From: Burkholderiales bacterium
Lineage (GTDB): Bacteria > Pseudomonadota > Gammaproteobacteria > Burkholderiales > Burkholderiaceae_C
Direction of reading: 5' to 3'
DNA length: 39,460 bases
Assembly (NCBI GenBank): GCA_005793295.1
Contig: SXSX01000106.1
Span: 1-39,460 of the forward strand
The position numbers and the translations under genes were made by a program. Below, one piece after another: positions 1 to 8,087 of the stretch (position 1 is the first letter of the stretch; every line of letters starts with the position of its first letter). The notes under the pieces are model-generated. The model searched no databases and was not told the DNA's origin. It saw nothing but the letters and a program-made list of their open reading frames with translations.

Positions 1-143
1 CCCGAAACGATGATGGCCACCAGGCCACCACCGACTTCTTTTTTGCCAACGATGTTGACGTTGGCGGCTTTGACCATGGCGTCAGCGGCAGCAAAAGCAG
101 CAACATAACCTTTGGTTTCAATCATTCCGATAGCTTGTGACAT
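1..143 (-). CDS. Bacterial microcompartment shell protein, BMC-H (single BMC domain), truncated by window edge
   Basis: Reverse-strand translation from ATG at 143 reads [48 protein letters not shown], the classic PduA/EutM/CcmK N-terminus; SD AAGGAG at 150-155 on the minus strand. Confidence 0.93.
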   Translation of the reverse strand, partial: [47 protein letters not shown]

Positions 144-209
144 AAGAGTCTCCTTGAGGGGTTAAAAAAAGGGTTGAGGGAAGGGTGAGGGGGAAAAGTA
201 TGGATGCCA

Positions 210-479
210 TCAACGCATCGGTGTTGGGGTGTCGTAGTTGTCAAGGGAGGCGATGATGAGCGCATCGGCCACCACACGGGGGTGGGCTGGAGCGAACCAC
301 CAAGCCGCAGGTGCGCCGATAGTGATCATCACGCGTTCGCCGATGCCGCAACCCATGGGGTCATAGCAGACCACCACGTCTTTGGGGTAGTCCAGCTGCA
401 CTTCCAATAATGCGCCAGCGGGTAATTCGGGCAGTCGTTTGCTGGCCACGATACGGCCAATCACGGTTCCTGTTTTCAT
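210..479 (-). CDS. EutN/CcmL-family BMC vertex (pentamer, BMC-P) protein
   Basis: 89 aa, MKTGTVIGRIVASKRLPELPAGALLEVQLDY...VVCYDPMGCGIGERVMITIGAPAAWWF; matches EutN/CcmL pattern (V-G-x-V-x-a-t-x-K...D-x-v-G-G-x-G-e-x-V-l). ATGA overlap with the upstream gene. Confidence 0.9.
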   Translation of the reverse strand: MKTGTVIGRIVASKRLPELPAGALLEVQLDYPKDVVVCYDPMGCGIGERVMITIGAPAAWWFAPAHPRVVADALIIASLDNYDTPTPMR

Positions 480-1396
480 ATTTTTACTCCTTGTTCAATG
501 GTGATGCCACGCTTGCGCAGGGCTTCTTTGCCCAAGGGCGTCATGACCGCTTTGGGGTGGAGCCGAACGGTTTTCACGCTCAGCGGAAGAGTTTTAAGCA
601 ACTTCTCGCCAACCACACCCTTGAGTTCGGGTGCGTCGTCGGCAGCTTGGTGTGCATGCAGCTCACATTGATCGCCCTTGCACTCGCAGGCCTTGCCTGC
701 CTTGCACGACGAACAGCAGACCGCCGGGTCGATGTCGGTGGTGGCGGCCACGGCTTTCACCGCCGCTTCGTCCACCCGCATGTCAAAACGAAGCAGGCCC
801 GATTGCGCCGCTTGCAGCAGTGCCGGACTGGCGGCCAAACGCTTAAACAGCTCGGTCAGGGCGTGTGCCTGTGCCGCTGTGCCCACGCGCAAGGGCACCA
901 CCACGCCCTGAGGCCCAGTCGCTGATGCAGCGGCCTGTGCCGCAGTCGCCGGCTTGGCCGCGCCGATCTGCTTCCAGTACGCGTCTTTGACAGCGATCAG
1001 ACCATCGCGAATTTGGTACACATCGGTGCCGTCCAACGTGGCCGTCTGGCCACCCGGCAGGGGCACACCCACCTTGTAGTTTTGAACCACGGTCTGGCCC
1101 AGCACGTTCATGTGCGAGTCCGAGAACTTGGGGCCAGTGGGGCTGGCAAAGCGTTCTTTCAAAAACGCAACGCAGGCTTCGCGGCCACGGAGCACGCGCG
1201 AGTCGGGCAAGGTCCACACCACATCGGGGGCAAAGCAAGCCACGATCGCCTCGGCATTCAAAGCGGCATAACCGGCTTCAAAGCGCTGCATCAGCGCGGT
1301 CACTGATGCCTTCGATGTGTCTGCGCCCGTGGCTTTGGCTCCCAAAGCCGTGCGCACCTGCGCCCGGATTTGTTGCCGCAAAGCGTCTGTGCTCAC
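476..1396 (-). CDS. BMC-associated fusion protein: N-terminal NTF2/SnoaL-like domain, Cys-rich segment, C-terminal TPLGKEALRKRGI tail
   Basis: Likely GTG start at 1396 (GTGA overlap with BMC-T stop). NTF2-like segment MQRFEAGYAALNAEAIVACFAPDVVWTLPDSRVLRGREACVAFLKERF; Cys-rich CCSSCKAGKACECKGDQCELHAH; tail VRLHPKAVMTPLGKEALRKRGITIEQG. Confidence 0.75.
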   Translation of the reverse strand: MSTDALRQQIRAQVRTALGAKATGADTSKASVTALMQRFEAGYAALNAEAIVACFAPDVVWTLPDSRVLRGREACVAFLKERFASPTGPKFSDSHMNVLGQTVVQNYKVGVPLPGGQTATLDGTDVYQIRDGLIAVKDAYWKQIGAAKPATAAQAAASATGPQGVVVPLRVGTAAQAHALTELFKRLAASPALLQAAQSGLLRFDMRVDEAAVKAVAATTDIDPAVCCSSCKAGKACECKGDQCELHAHQAADDAPELKGVVGEKLLKTLPLSVKTVRLHPKAVMTPLGKEALRKRGITIEQGVKI

Positions 1397-2007
1397 GCAG
1401 CACCTCCTGCATCGCGGATCACCGCCTCGGCCACCGCCGCGGCGGCTCGCACATCGGATGCGGTACCCGACAAGTACAAGCGACCAGCCGGACCCATGAA
1501 ACGGCAATCCACCAACTTGACGTTGGCGGCTTTCTCGGCCTCGTTGGCCACTAGCAACGCATACGAGGACGTGGTCATCTCCATGATGTAGAGCGACTCG
1601 CCGGGCAAGAGCATACTGCCAGCCTTGCTGCGGTTGATCAAAAACGCGTGATAACCGTCGACCCGGTCAATCACTTTGGAGGCCAAAATTTCGGGCTTGA
1701 GCACGCTCTTCTCGCTCACGCCCATGGCATCCAACACAGCTGCACCCGCCGACTTGACCGACGAGGAAGACTGGCCGTGGAACTCCAAATAACCAAACTG
1801 TCGCTCAACCACCAAGTTGCCGGGTTTGACGTTGTCGTGCTTGAGCGCGATGTCGGTCAACCACTCGATGTCCATGCCGGGGGCCACTTCGATGACCATG
1901 GCGGCGTCGTTGTGGCGCGGCAGAAAACCTCGGGCGGTAGAGCCGAGCAAACACATGAGCTGTGGCTGCAAGCGGTCCAGAAAAATGTAACTGCGCAAAG
2001 TGGACAT
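1393..2007 (-). CDS. Tandem BMC-domain shell protein (BMC-T)
   Basis: 204 aa with two BMC-like halves: IEVAPGMDIEWLTDIALKHDNVKPGNLVVERQFGYLEFHG and LYIMEMTTSSYALLVANEAEKAANVKLVDCRFMGPAGRLYLSG. Confidence 0.88.
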   Translation of the reverse strand: MSTLRSYIFLDRLQPQLMCLLGSTARGFLPRHNDAAMVIEVAPGMDIEWLTDIALKHDNVKPGNLVVERQFGYLEFHGQSSSSVKSAGAAVLDAMGVSEKSVLKPEILASKVIDRVDGYHAFLINRSKAGSMLLPGESLYIMEMTTSSYALLVANEAEKAANVKLVDCRFMGPAGRLYLSGTASDVRAAAAVAEAVIRDAGGAA

Positions 2008-2016
2008 GAAGGGCTT

Positions 2017-3510
2017 TCAGCGAAGGTGTTCGAGTTCTTCCTGCACGATGCGCAGGACGGTGGCCTGGAGTTCAGGCGTGAGGGTGGACGTGGTGCCCGA
2101 AGCCGCTGACAAAGCGGCACCCGAAGCCATGGCCCCAGCCCAGCCGCCGGGCAGCGGAAAAGCCACGCGCTTCCAGTTGACCAATAACTCGGGGCCAACG
2201 TTGCAGTCGACCGAGCTTTTGCCGGCGTAGCCTGTGCCGATGGTGAAGGTGTAAGGCAAGCCGGTGTTGGCACCCGTACTGTCGTGCACGGTAGAGCCGT
2301 TGACGACCACACGGTAATAGTCCAGCGCCGCGCCCCAGACCACCGCCTGCTCGGCGCTGGCCGAATGAATGCCCGAAGTATGACCCGCACCGCTTTGTTG
2401 CAGCATGAGGCGCGCCACGCCAATGGCTTGGTCCATGTCTTGAACCACCACAGAGCCCAAAATGGGCGAGAGCTTTTCTTTCAGCAGCACATGACCGGCC
2501 TTCGGGTTGGCAATGGGGCACACCAAGGCTTGGCAATCCACGGGCACTTGCACGCCTGCGGCCTGCGCGATCTCGTGCGCCGGGCGGCCCACCACTTTGG
2601 CGTTGAACTTGCCACCAGGGAAGGCGTAATTCTGGATTTGCAGTGCTTCTGCGTCGGTGCACACATGCGCACCCTGGCGGGCCAGCGCTTGCTGCATCTG
2701 CGGCGCAATGCTGGCGTGCAGCATGAGCACCGAAGGGGCCGAGCAGGGGCTGCCGTGGTCGAAGTTTTTGGCGGCCAAAATGGTCTGCGCAGCCGCTTCG
2801 ATGTCGGCGCTGGCGTCCACATAAATCGGCACATTGCCAGAGCCCACGCCAATGGCAGGGTTGCCCGAGCCATAGGCCGCACGCACCATGGGCGTGCCGC
2901 CAGTGGCCAAAATCACGTCGGTGCGGGCGTCGCGCATCAGCGCACCCGTGGCCTCGACCGTGGGGCGGGTCAGGATTTGCAGCGCATGGGCCGGGCCACC
3001 GGCTTTTTCAATGGCGGCTTGCAGCTCATTTGTCACGGCGGTGCAGCAAGCCAGCGCCACCGGGTGCGGCGAGATGACCAACGCGTTGCGCGTCATCAGG
3101 CACAAGATGGTTTTGAAAATGATGGTGGCCACTGGCGAGGTGGAGTTGGACAAGCCCACCACCACACCGGCGGGCCGGCCGATTTCGACGATGCGCAGCG
3201 CATCGTTGCGCCGCACGCCGCCCAACGCCACGTTGTCCCACGCGGTGGGAGTGAGGGTGCAGGCGATCTGGTTCTTGGCAATTTTGTCGGCCACCTTGCC
3301 AATGCGGCTTTCCCGTACCGCCCAGTCGGCATAAAACTCAGCGCGCGGCAACAAGGCGGCTGCCACCTGCTTTGCCACTTGCTTGGCTTGCTCGGGCGTC
3401 CAATAGACCAGCTCAGCAGCGGCTTGCCGAGCATTGGCCAGCAAATCGCGGGCTTCCTGCAAGGCGGCCAGGTCGTGATCGGTCAGATCGATGGAAGCGC
3501 TTGAATTCAT
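2017..3510 (-). CDS. BMC-associated CoA-acylating-type aldehyde dehydrogenase (EutE/PduP-like)
   Basis: 497 aa; GLSNSTSPVATIIFKTILCLMTRNALVISPHP; catalytic Cys context FDHGSPCSAPSVLMLH; ends with linker plus TPELQATVLRIVQEELEHLR helix. Confidence 0.9.
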   Translation of the reverse strand: MNSSASIDLTDHDLAALQEARDLLANARQAAAELVYWTPEQAKQVAKQVAAALLPRAEFYADWAVRESRIGKVADKIAKNQIACTLTPTAWDNVALGGVRRNDALRIVEIGRPAGVVVGLSNSTSPVATIIFKTILCLMTRNALVISPHPVALACCTAVTNELQAAIEKAGGPAHALQILTRPTVEATGALMRDARTDVILATGGTPMVRAAYGSGNPAIGVGSGNVPIYVDASADIEAAAQTILAAKNFDHGSPCSAPSVLMLHASIAPQMQQALARQGAHVCTDAEALQIQNYAFPGGKFNAKVVGRPAHEIAQAAGVQVPVDCQALVCPIANPKAGHVLLKEKLSPILGSVVVQDMDQAIGVARLMLQQSGAGHTSGIHSASAEQAVVWGAALDYYRVVVNGSTVHDSTGANTGLPYTFTIGTGYAGKSSVDCNVGPELLVNWKRVAFPLPGGWAGAMASGAALSAASGTTSTLTPELQATVLRIVQEELEHLR

Positions 3511-3529
3511 GTCGAGAGAAGCTTTTCGT

Positions 3530-4582
3530 TCAACGATGTTGGGCCGCGTTAGCTACAGCATTCAGATCGACGCTTTCCAACGCGCTGAAGATGGCCTCCA
3601 CCGCCTGCTGCTCACGCGGGTTCGCCGCTTGCATGCGGGTGGTGTCGAGCAGCTGGCGCATGACTGAAGGCTGACCGCCTGGCGCAGCACTGACACCGGG
3701 GCTCAAAGTGGGCACGAAGCTGCCACAGGTCATGCGCTGACCTGCGCGGTAGTGGGGCGCGTAGTCGAATACGGCGTAGTGCTGCGTGGCGCAGTTGTCC
3801 CACATGGCCATCGAGTCTTTTTCCCAACGGAAGCGCACCATGAACTCGGGTTTTTTGACCCATTCATAAAGCATGTTCAGCACAGCCTCCGACAAGTCCA
3901 TGTGCATACCCAAAAAGCGCTTGGTCCAGATCGAATTGACGAACAAAATTTTGCGGCCGTTGTAGGGGTGCGTGATCACGGCCGGGTGCGTTACCGTGGG
4001 CGTGTTCTCGATCATCTTGCACTCTTGTGCACTGGCCTGCACCATCATGCCGCTCTTGGCTGAGGCACGCTGCGCCAAGCGCTCGTTGGCATTGATGCGG
4101 CGAAAGTGCCAAGGCAAATCGTGGTCAGCCTGCAGGCCTTCGAGCATCTGCTTCATACCGGGGTTGAGCGCGTCATACGCAGCCCCCGCGTGCATCCACA
4201 TGGTGTCGCCGCCCGATGGGGGTAGATCGGTGATACGCAAGATGGAGACCATGTTGGGCTTCTTTCGGAAGGTCACGTCGGTATGCCAGCGGTCGGTCTC
4301 TGGCGCTTCGTGGCCTTGGTTCGAGATCAGCTGAATTTGCGGGTGGCCTTCGAGGTGCGGGAAGAACTCGTGCTTTTCCATTTCACCAAAGTTTTGGCCC
4401 AAGCGAATGTAAGACTCCGGCTTCAAGGCCTGCTTGCGAAAAAACACCACGCCGTATTGCCAGAGGGCCTGCTTGATTTCTTCGTAAACGTCTTCTGAGC
4501 GGGTGGTGTTCAGGTCGACGCCGCTGATCATGCCGCCAATCGTGGGGGTCATCGGATCTACCTGAATGTGACGAAATTCCAT
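3530..4582 (-). CDS. TauD/TfdA-family Fe(II)/2-oxoglutarate-dependent dioxygenase
   Basis: 350 aa; HxD motif in RWHTDVTFRKKPNMVSIL, GGDTMWMHAGAAYDAL, distal DNCATQHYAVFDYAPHYRAGQR (His and Arg). Confidence 0.92.
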   Translation of the reverse strand: MEFRHIQVDPMTPTIGGMISGVDLNTTRSEDVYEEIKQALWQYGVVFFRKQALKPESYIRLGQNFGEMEKHEFFPHLEGHPQIQLISNQGHEAPETDRWHTDVTFRKKPNMVSILRITDLPPSGGDTMWMHAGAAYDALNPGMKQMLEGLQADHDLPWHFRRINANERLAQRASAKSGMMVQASAQECKMIENTPTVTHPAVITHPYNGRKILFVNSIWTKRFLGMHMDLSEAVLNMLYEWVKKPEFMVRFRWEKDSMAMWDNCATQHYAVFDYAPHYRAGQRMTCGSFVPTLSPGVSAAPGGQPSVMRQLLDTTRMQAANPREQQAVEAIFSALESVDLNAVANAAQHR

Positions 4583-4618
4583 TTTTTTAATCTCCTTAAT
4601 ATGTCAGAGCAGCCCGGC

Positions 4619-5374
4619 TTATTGCCAGCTCAGCAAACGTTTCTCTAACCAGGTCATGGTGCGCACCACGGCCACGCCCAGCAGCGCTAACACCAACAGC
4701 AGCGCCATCACGCCATTGACTTCAAAAGTGGCACCCAGATAAGCCAGCGACTGACCCAAGCCCTTTTCAGAGGCGATGATCTCGGCCCCGATCACGCCCA
4801 ACATGGCATAAATGAGGCCCAGACGCAGGCCCGAAAATATCACCGGCACCGCACCGGGCAAAGTGACCTGAAAGAAAGTGGTCACGGCGCTGGCGCCTAG
4901 CGTCTTGCAAAGCATGACGTGGTCCTGGCTAACGCCGCGAATGCCGGCCACCGTGCTGGAAAGCACAATGAAAAACGTGAGGCTGCAGCCCACTGCGATC
5001 TTGGAGCCCAGGCCCAATCCAAACCACAAAATGAACAAAGGGGCCAACGCAATACGGGGCATCACGTTCATGGCGTTGAGGTAGGGGTCGAGGAATTTTT
5101 CGACCCGCGGAAAAGCCACAAACATCAGCCCAACAGCCATGGCCGCGACGCTGCCAAGCGTGAAGGAAATCAAGGTGCCAGCCATGGTCCAACCCATGTC
5201 GGTCCAGAGCTTGCCGGTGGCGATGTTGTTCCACAGAAATTTGATGACGCCGCTGGGCTGTCCGACAAAGGTCGGATCAAGCCAGCGATTAACGGTAAGC
5301 CACTCGCCCAACGCCAGCACGATGGCGATGAAAACGAGGTGGGCTCCGCCCCAGCGAAAGGTTTCAGCCTTCAT
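4619..5374 (-). CDS. ABC transporter permease (SsuC/TauC-like, BPD_transp_1)
   Basis: Start MKAETFRWGGAHLVF at 5374; hydrophobic segments; NVMPRIALAPLFILWFGLGLGSKIAVG matches the SsuC/TauC EAA-loop region; stop region overlaps upstream ATPase gene. Confidence 0.9.
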   Translation of the reverse strand: MKAETFRWGGAHLVFIAIVLALGEWLTVNRWLDPTFVGQPSGVIKFLWNNIATGKLWTDMGWTMAGTLISFTLGSVAAMAVGLMFVAFPRVEKFLDPYLNAMNVMPRIALAPLFILWFGLGLGSKIAVGCSLTFFIVLSSTVAGIRGVSQDHVMLCKTLGASAVTTFFQVTLPGAVPVIFSGLRLGLIYAMLGVIGAEIIASEKGLGQSLAYLGATFEVNGVMALLLVLALLGVAVVRTMTWLEKRLLSWQ

Positions 5375-6146
5375 GTTTGCTCCAGCCAGATTCGAGGTGT
5401 GACCACAGTTGCGCATAAAGCGCGTGGAAATGGGAATCTTTTTGCAGCTCGCGAATAGAACGCGGGCGCGGCAAGTCAATGGCCACATCGGCCACGATAC
5501 GGCCAGGGCGCGAGGTCATGACAATCACCCGATCAGACACAGCCACCGCTTCGGACAAATCGTGCGTGACAAACAGCACCGATTGCTGGTGCTGTTGGCA
5601 CAATCGCAATAACAAATCTTCAAGTTGCAGCTTGGTTTGCGCATCGAGCGCACCAAAAGGCTCATCCATCAAAAGCAGGGGCGAACCCATAGAGAAGGTC
5701 CGCGCCAAGGCCACGCGCTGGCGCATGCCGTGCGACAAAGCTTTGGGCAAAGTGTTTTCAAAGCCCGCCAAACCCACCTCTTGCAGCATTGCGCGGGCGC
5801 GCTCTTGGGCTTGGGCACGCGGCACGCCGCGCACTTCCATGCCAAACATGGCGTTGCCTAAAGCGGTTTTCCAGGGCATCAAGCTGTCGCGGGCCAGCAT
5901 GTAGCCGACCTGCGGATTGCCTTGAATCGGCGCTTGGCCACCCACCGTCAAACTGCCCTTGCCGGTGTGCGGCACCAGCCCGGCGGCCAAGTTCAGCAGC
6001 GTGGTTTTGCCACAACCGCTGGGGCCCACCAGAGAGACAAACTCACCTTGCCGAACGTGCAGCGAAACATCGGACAACACCTGGCTGGCGCCGTCAAAGC
6101 TTAAATGCACGCCATCGGCGGCGATGGCCAGGGTGGTAGCGCTCAA
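5364..6146 (-). CDS. ABC transporter ATP-binding protein (SsuB/TauB-like)
   Basis: Walker A GPSGCGKTTLL, signature LSHGMRQRVALART, Walker B LLLMDEPFGALD, H-loop VTHD. Confidence 0.95.
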   Translation of the reverse strand: MSATTLAIAADGVHLSFDGASQVLSDVSLHVRQGEFVSLVGPSGCGKTTLLNLAAGLVPHTGKGSLTVGGQAPIQGNPQVGYMLARDSLMPWKTALGNAMFGMEVRGVPRAQAQERARAMLQEVGLAGFENTLPKALSHGMRQRVALARTFSMGSPLLLMDEPFGALDAQTKLQLEDLLLRLCQQHQQSVLFVTHDLSEAVAVSDRVIVMTSRPGRIVADVAIDLPRPRSIRELQKDSHFHALYAQLWSHLESGWSKHEG

Positions 6147-6182
6147 TTGAGGTGCTCCGCTTATGCAAAGATCGTCGAGGGC

Positions 6183-7187
6183 TTAGCGCAGTTGCAAGAT
6201 CTTGCTTGTATCCACTGGTTTGTCAATTTGTCCGGTCCGGCTCAGGTAATCAGCCGCTGCCTGTAAGGCTTTGACATCCAAGGAAAACCGAGCGCCACTG
6301 ATGGAGTTGCGTAGCGAAGTTTCGACCGCTTCTAGCCCGGCAGGGCCTTCGATCTTGAAGGTGTCGTTGATGACTTTAAGTACCGCCGCAAAGTTTGCAG
6401 GGTTCTGTATGAAAGCTTCGGACTCGCGCATAGCCTTGGCAAACGCGGTCAGCGTAGCGCCCTTCTTTTGCGAAAAATCACCACGCACGGTCATCGGACC
6501 TGAAGCGCCGTTGAGTTGCAATATTTCCTTAGGTCCTTCGCCTTTGCGGGGGTCCACGATCACACGACACACCTTCATGGCTCCACAAAATCCGTCCATG
6601 GGTGCGAACAACATAAGCGCGTCAATCTGCTTGTTGGCAATGGCGGGCAAAGCGGTGTTAGGCGCGCCGACGGGCACGATGGTCACATCACTGGCAGACA
6701 AGCCTGCGCCTTTGAGCATGTCGAGTAATTGGAATTCAGCGCCCGAACCGCGCGCTGTTACGCCGATTTTTTTACCCTTGAGGTCAGCCATTACGGCGGG
6801 GTAACCTTTGGCCGCGTTAGGGGTTTCGGTGTGGGTACCGGCCATCAAAAAGAAGATGTTGTCACGCGCTGCATTTCCAATGATCTTCAGGTCTGCGCCT
6901 TTGTTTGCAGCCTGAATAACTACTTCAGCAGGGCCAAAGGCGATATCGATGTCGCCCGCCAACAGCGTCTGAATCCCCAATGGGCCTGCAGGAATGGTCT
7001 TGAGCTCGCACTTGAGGCCATTCTTTTCGCAGTAGCCGTTAGCAGCAGCGACACGAACAATGACGTTTCCCAAGCCCGGATAGTCTTGGATACGCAATGT
7101 TTCCGTTTGCGCCATAGCGTTGGCGCCCAAAATCAGGGCTAATGCACCAAGGGTACTTCTCAAGAAGGCAGGGGCAGAAAATGTCAT
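6183..7187 (-). CDS. ABC transporter periplasmic substrate-binding protein (NMT1/THI5-like/SsuA-type)
   Basis: 334 aa, signal peptide MTFSAPAFLRSTLGALALILGANAMAQ; GLGNVIVRVAAANGYCEKNGLKCELKTIPAGPLGIQTLLAGDIDIAFG. Confidence 0.85.
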   Translation of the reverse strand: MTFSAPAFLRSTLGALALILGANAMAQTETLRIQDYPGLGNVIVRVAAANGYCEKNGLKCELKTIPAGPLGIQTLLAGDIDIAFGPAEVVIQAANKGADLKIIGNAARDNIFFLMAGTHTETPNAAKGYPAVMADLKGKKIGVTARGSGAEFQLLDMLKGAGLSASDVTIVPVGAPNTALPAIANKQIDALMLFAPMDGFCGAMKVCRVIVDPRKGEGPKEILQLNGASGPMTVRGDFSQKKGATLTAFAKAMRESEAFIQNPANFAAVLKVINDTFKIEGPAGLEAVETSLRNSISGARFSLDVKALQAAADYLSRTGQIDKPVDTSKILQLR

Positions 7188-7214
7188 GTCGTCTCCATCT
7201 GTGGTTTATTGGGG

Positions 7215-7249
7215 GTCAACCACTTGATTAGCATCAAGTTTGGTTGGAC
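7215..7249. promoter_or_regulatory. FNR-type palindrome (ACTTGAT-TAGC-ATCAAGT) nested in a longer imperfect dyad
   Basis: TTGAT at 7224-7228, N4, ATCAA at 7233-7237; arms extend to ACTTGAT/ATCAAGT; outer arms GTCAACCA (7215-7222) and TGGTTGGAC (7241-7249). In the divergent intergenic region next to a Crp/Fnr-family gene. Confidence 0.75.
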
Positions 7250-7353
7250 TGATTAGAAAGCTTAAGGAATTAGCGAATTGTTTCTAAGGTGACAATTTAA
7301 GGGAAAGCACTTAAAATTTAGTTCTGTTTACAGGTGACACCTCCCTTTTCAAC

Positions 7354-8058
7354 ATGGATTCCCCGAGCCTGCATTCCGTTGGACGAGCCTTCAAAAACAT
7401 GGATGTAGAGGCCTTATCACAAACCTGGGCAGTGAACTCGGCATTGAACCAACGCTCAGCTCAGGCATTGCTGGGGATTGGCGTGCTGCGTCATTGGCAA
7501 GAGGGTCAAGTGGTGCTCAGCCGGGGGCAGTCCATCTCCACCGCACTGCTGCTTATGAAAGGGCGCTTGCGGGTCAGCGTGACGACCTCCGAAGGTGAAG
7601 AACAATTGCTGCGCTGGATGTTGCCGGGAGAAATTTCTGGCTTGAGCTCAGTGTTTGCAGAAACCACCTATCCGGCCGATCTGGTCTCGGCGACCCCCAG
7701 CCAGGTGCTGCACATCGAACGCGCTAACTTGCTCGATCTGATCACTCAGGACGCTTTGGTGGCGGTGGATCTTCTGCGCATTTTGGGCTTGCGCATCAAC
7801 CAGTTGTTTGACACCTTGGCTGACCAGGGGATGCATACCTTGGAGCAGCGTGTGTGGGCCACTTTGGAGCGCCTCGCTACATTTAACAGCGTGCAAGTGG
7901 CCGACGGCGTGCAGCTGCGCGTAAGCCAATCGGACTTGGCACAAGCCGCGATGGCCTCACGCCAAAGGGTCAACCAGCAGCTGCGCCACTTTCAGGACAA
8001 GGGCCTGATCCGGCTAGGCTACCGCAATATCGTCTTGCTGCGGCCAGCTCGCCCGTGA
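7354..8058 (+). CDS. Crp/Fnr-family transcriptional regulator (no cysteines)
   Basis: cNMP-binding-like fold LRHWQEGQVVLSRGQSISTALLLMKGRLRVSVTTSEGEEQLLRWMLPGEISG; C-terminal HTH VSQSDLAQAAMASRQRVNQQLRHFQDKGLIRLGYRNIVLL. Confidence 0.9.
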   Translation: MDSPSLHSVGRAFKNMDVEALSQTWAVNSALNQRSAQALLGIGVLRHWQEGQVVLSRGQSISTALLLMKGRLRVSVTTSEGEEQLLRWMLPGEISGLSSVFAETTYPADLVSATPSQVLHIERANLLDLITQDALVAVDLLRILGLRINQLFDTLADQGMHTLEQRVWATLERLATFNSVQVADGVQLRVSQSDLAQAAMASRQRVNQQLRHFQDKGLIRLGYRNIVLLRPARP

Positions 8059-8087
8059 AACTCTCAAGCGACCAAGCGGGCCATCGT

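Noticed and set aside
476-1507. Longer 343-aa version of the NTF2-like fusion starting at 1507
   Set aside because: Would overlap the BMC-T gene by over 100 bp and its extra N-terminus (MPFHGSGWSLVLVGYRIRCASRRGGG) looks non-coding; GTG at 1396 with GTGA coupling is better.
2284-3504. 406-aa + strand ORF opposite the aldehyde dehydrogenase
   Set aside because: Shadow ORF in GC-rich DNA; His/Arg/Gly-rich low-quality sequence with no family features, while the opposite strand encodes a clear ALDH.
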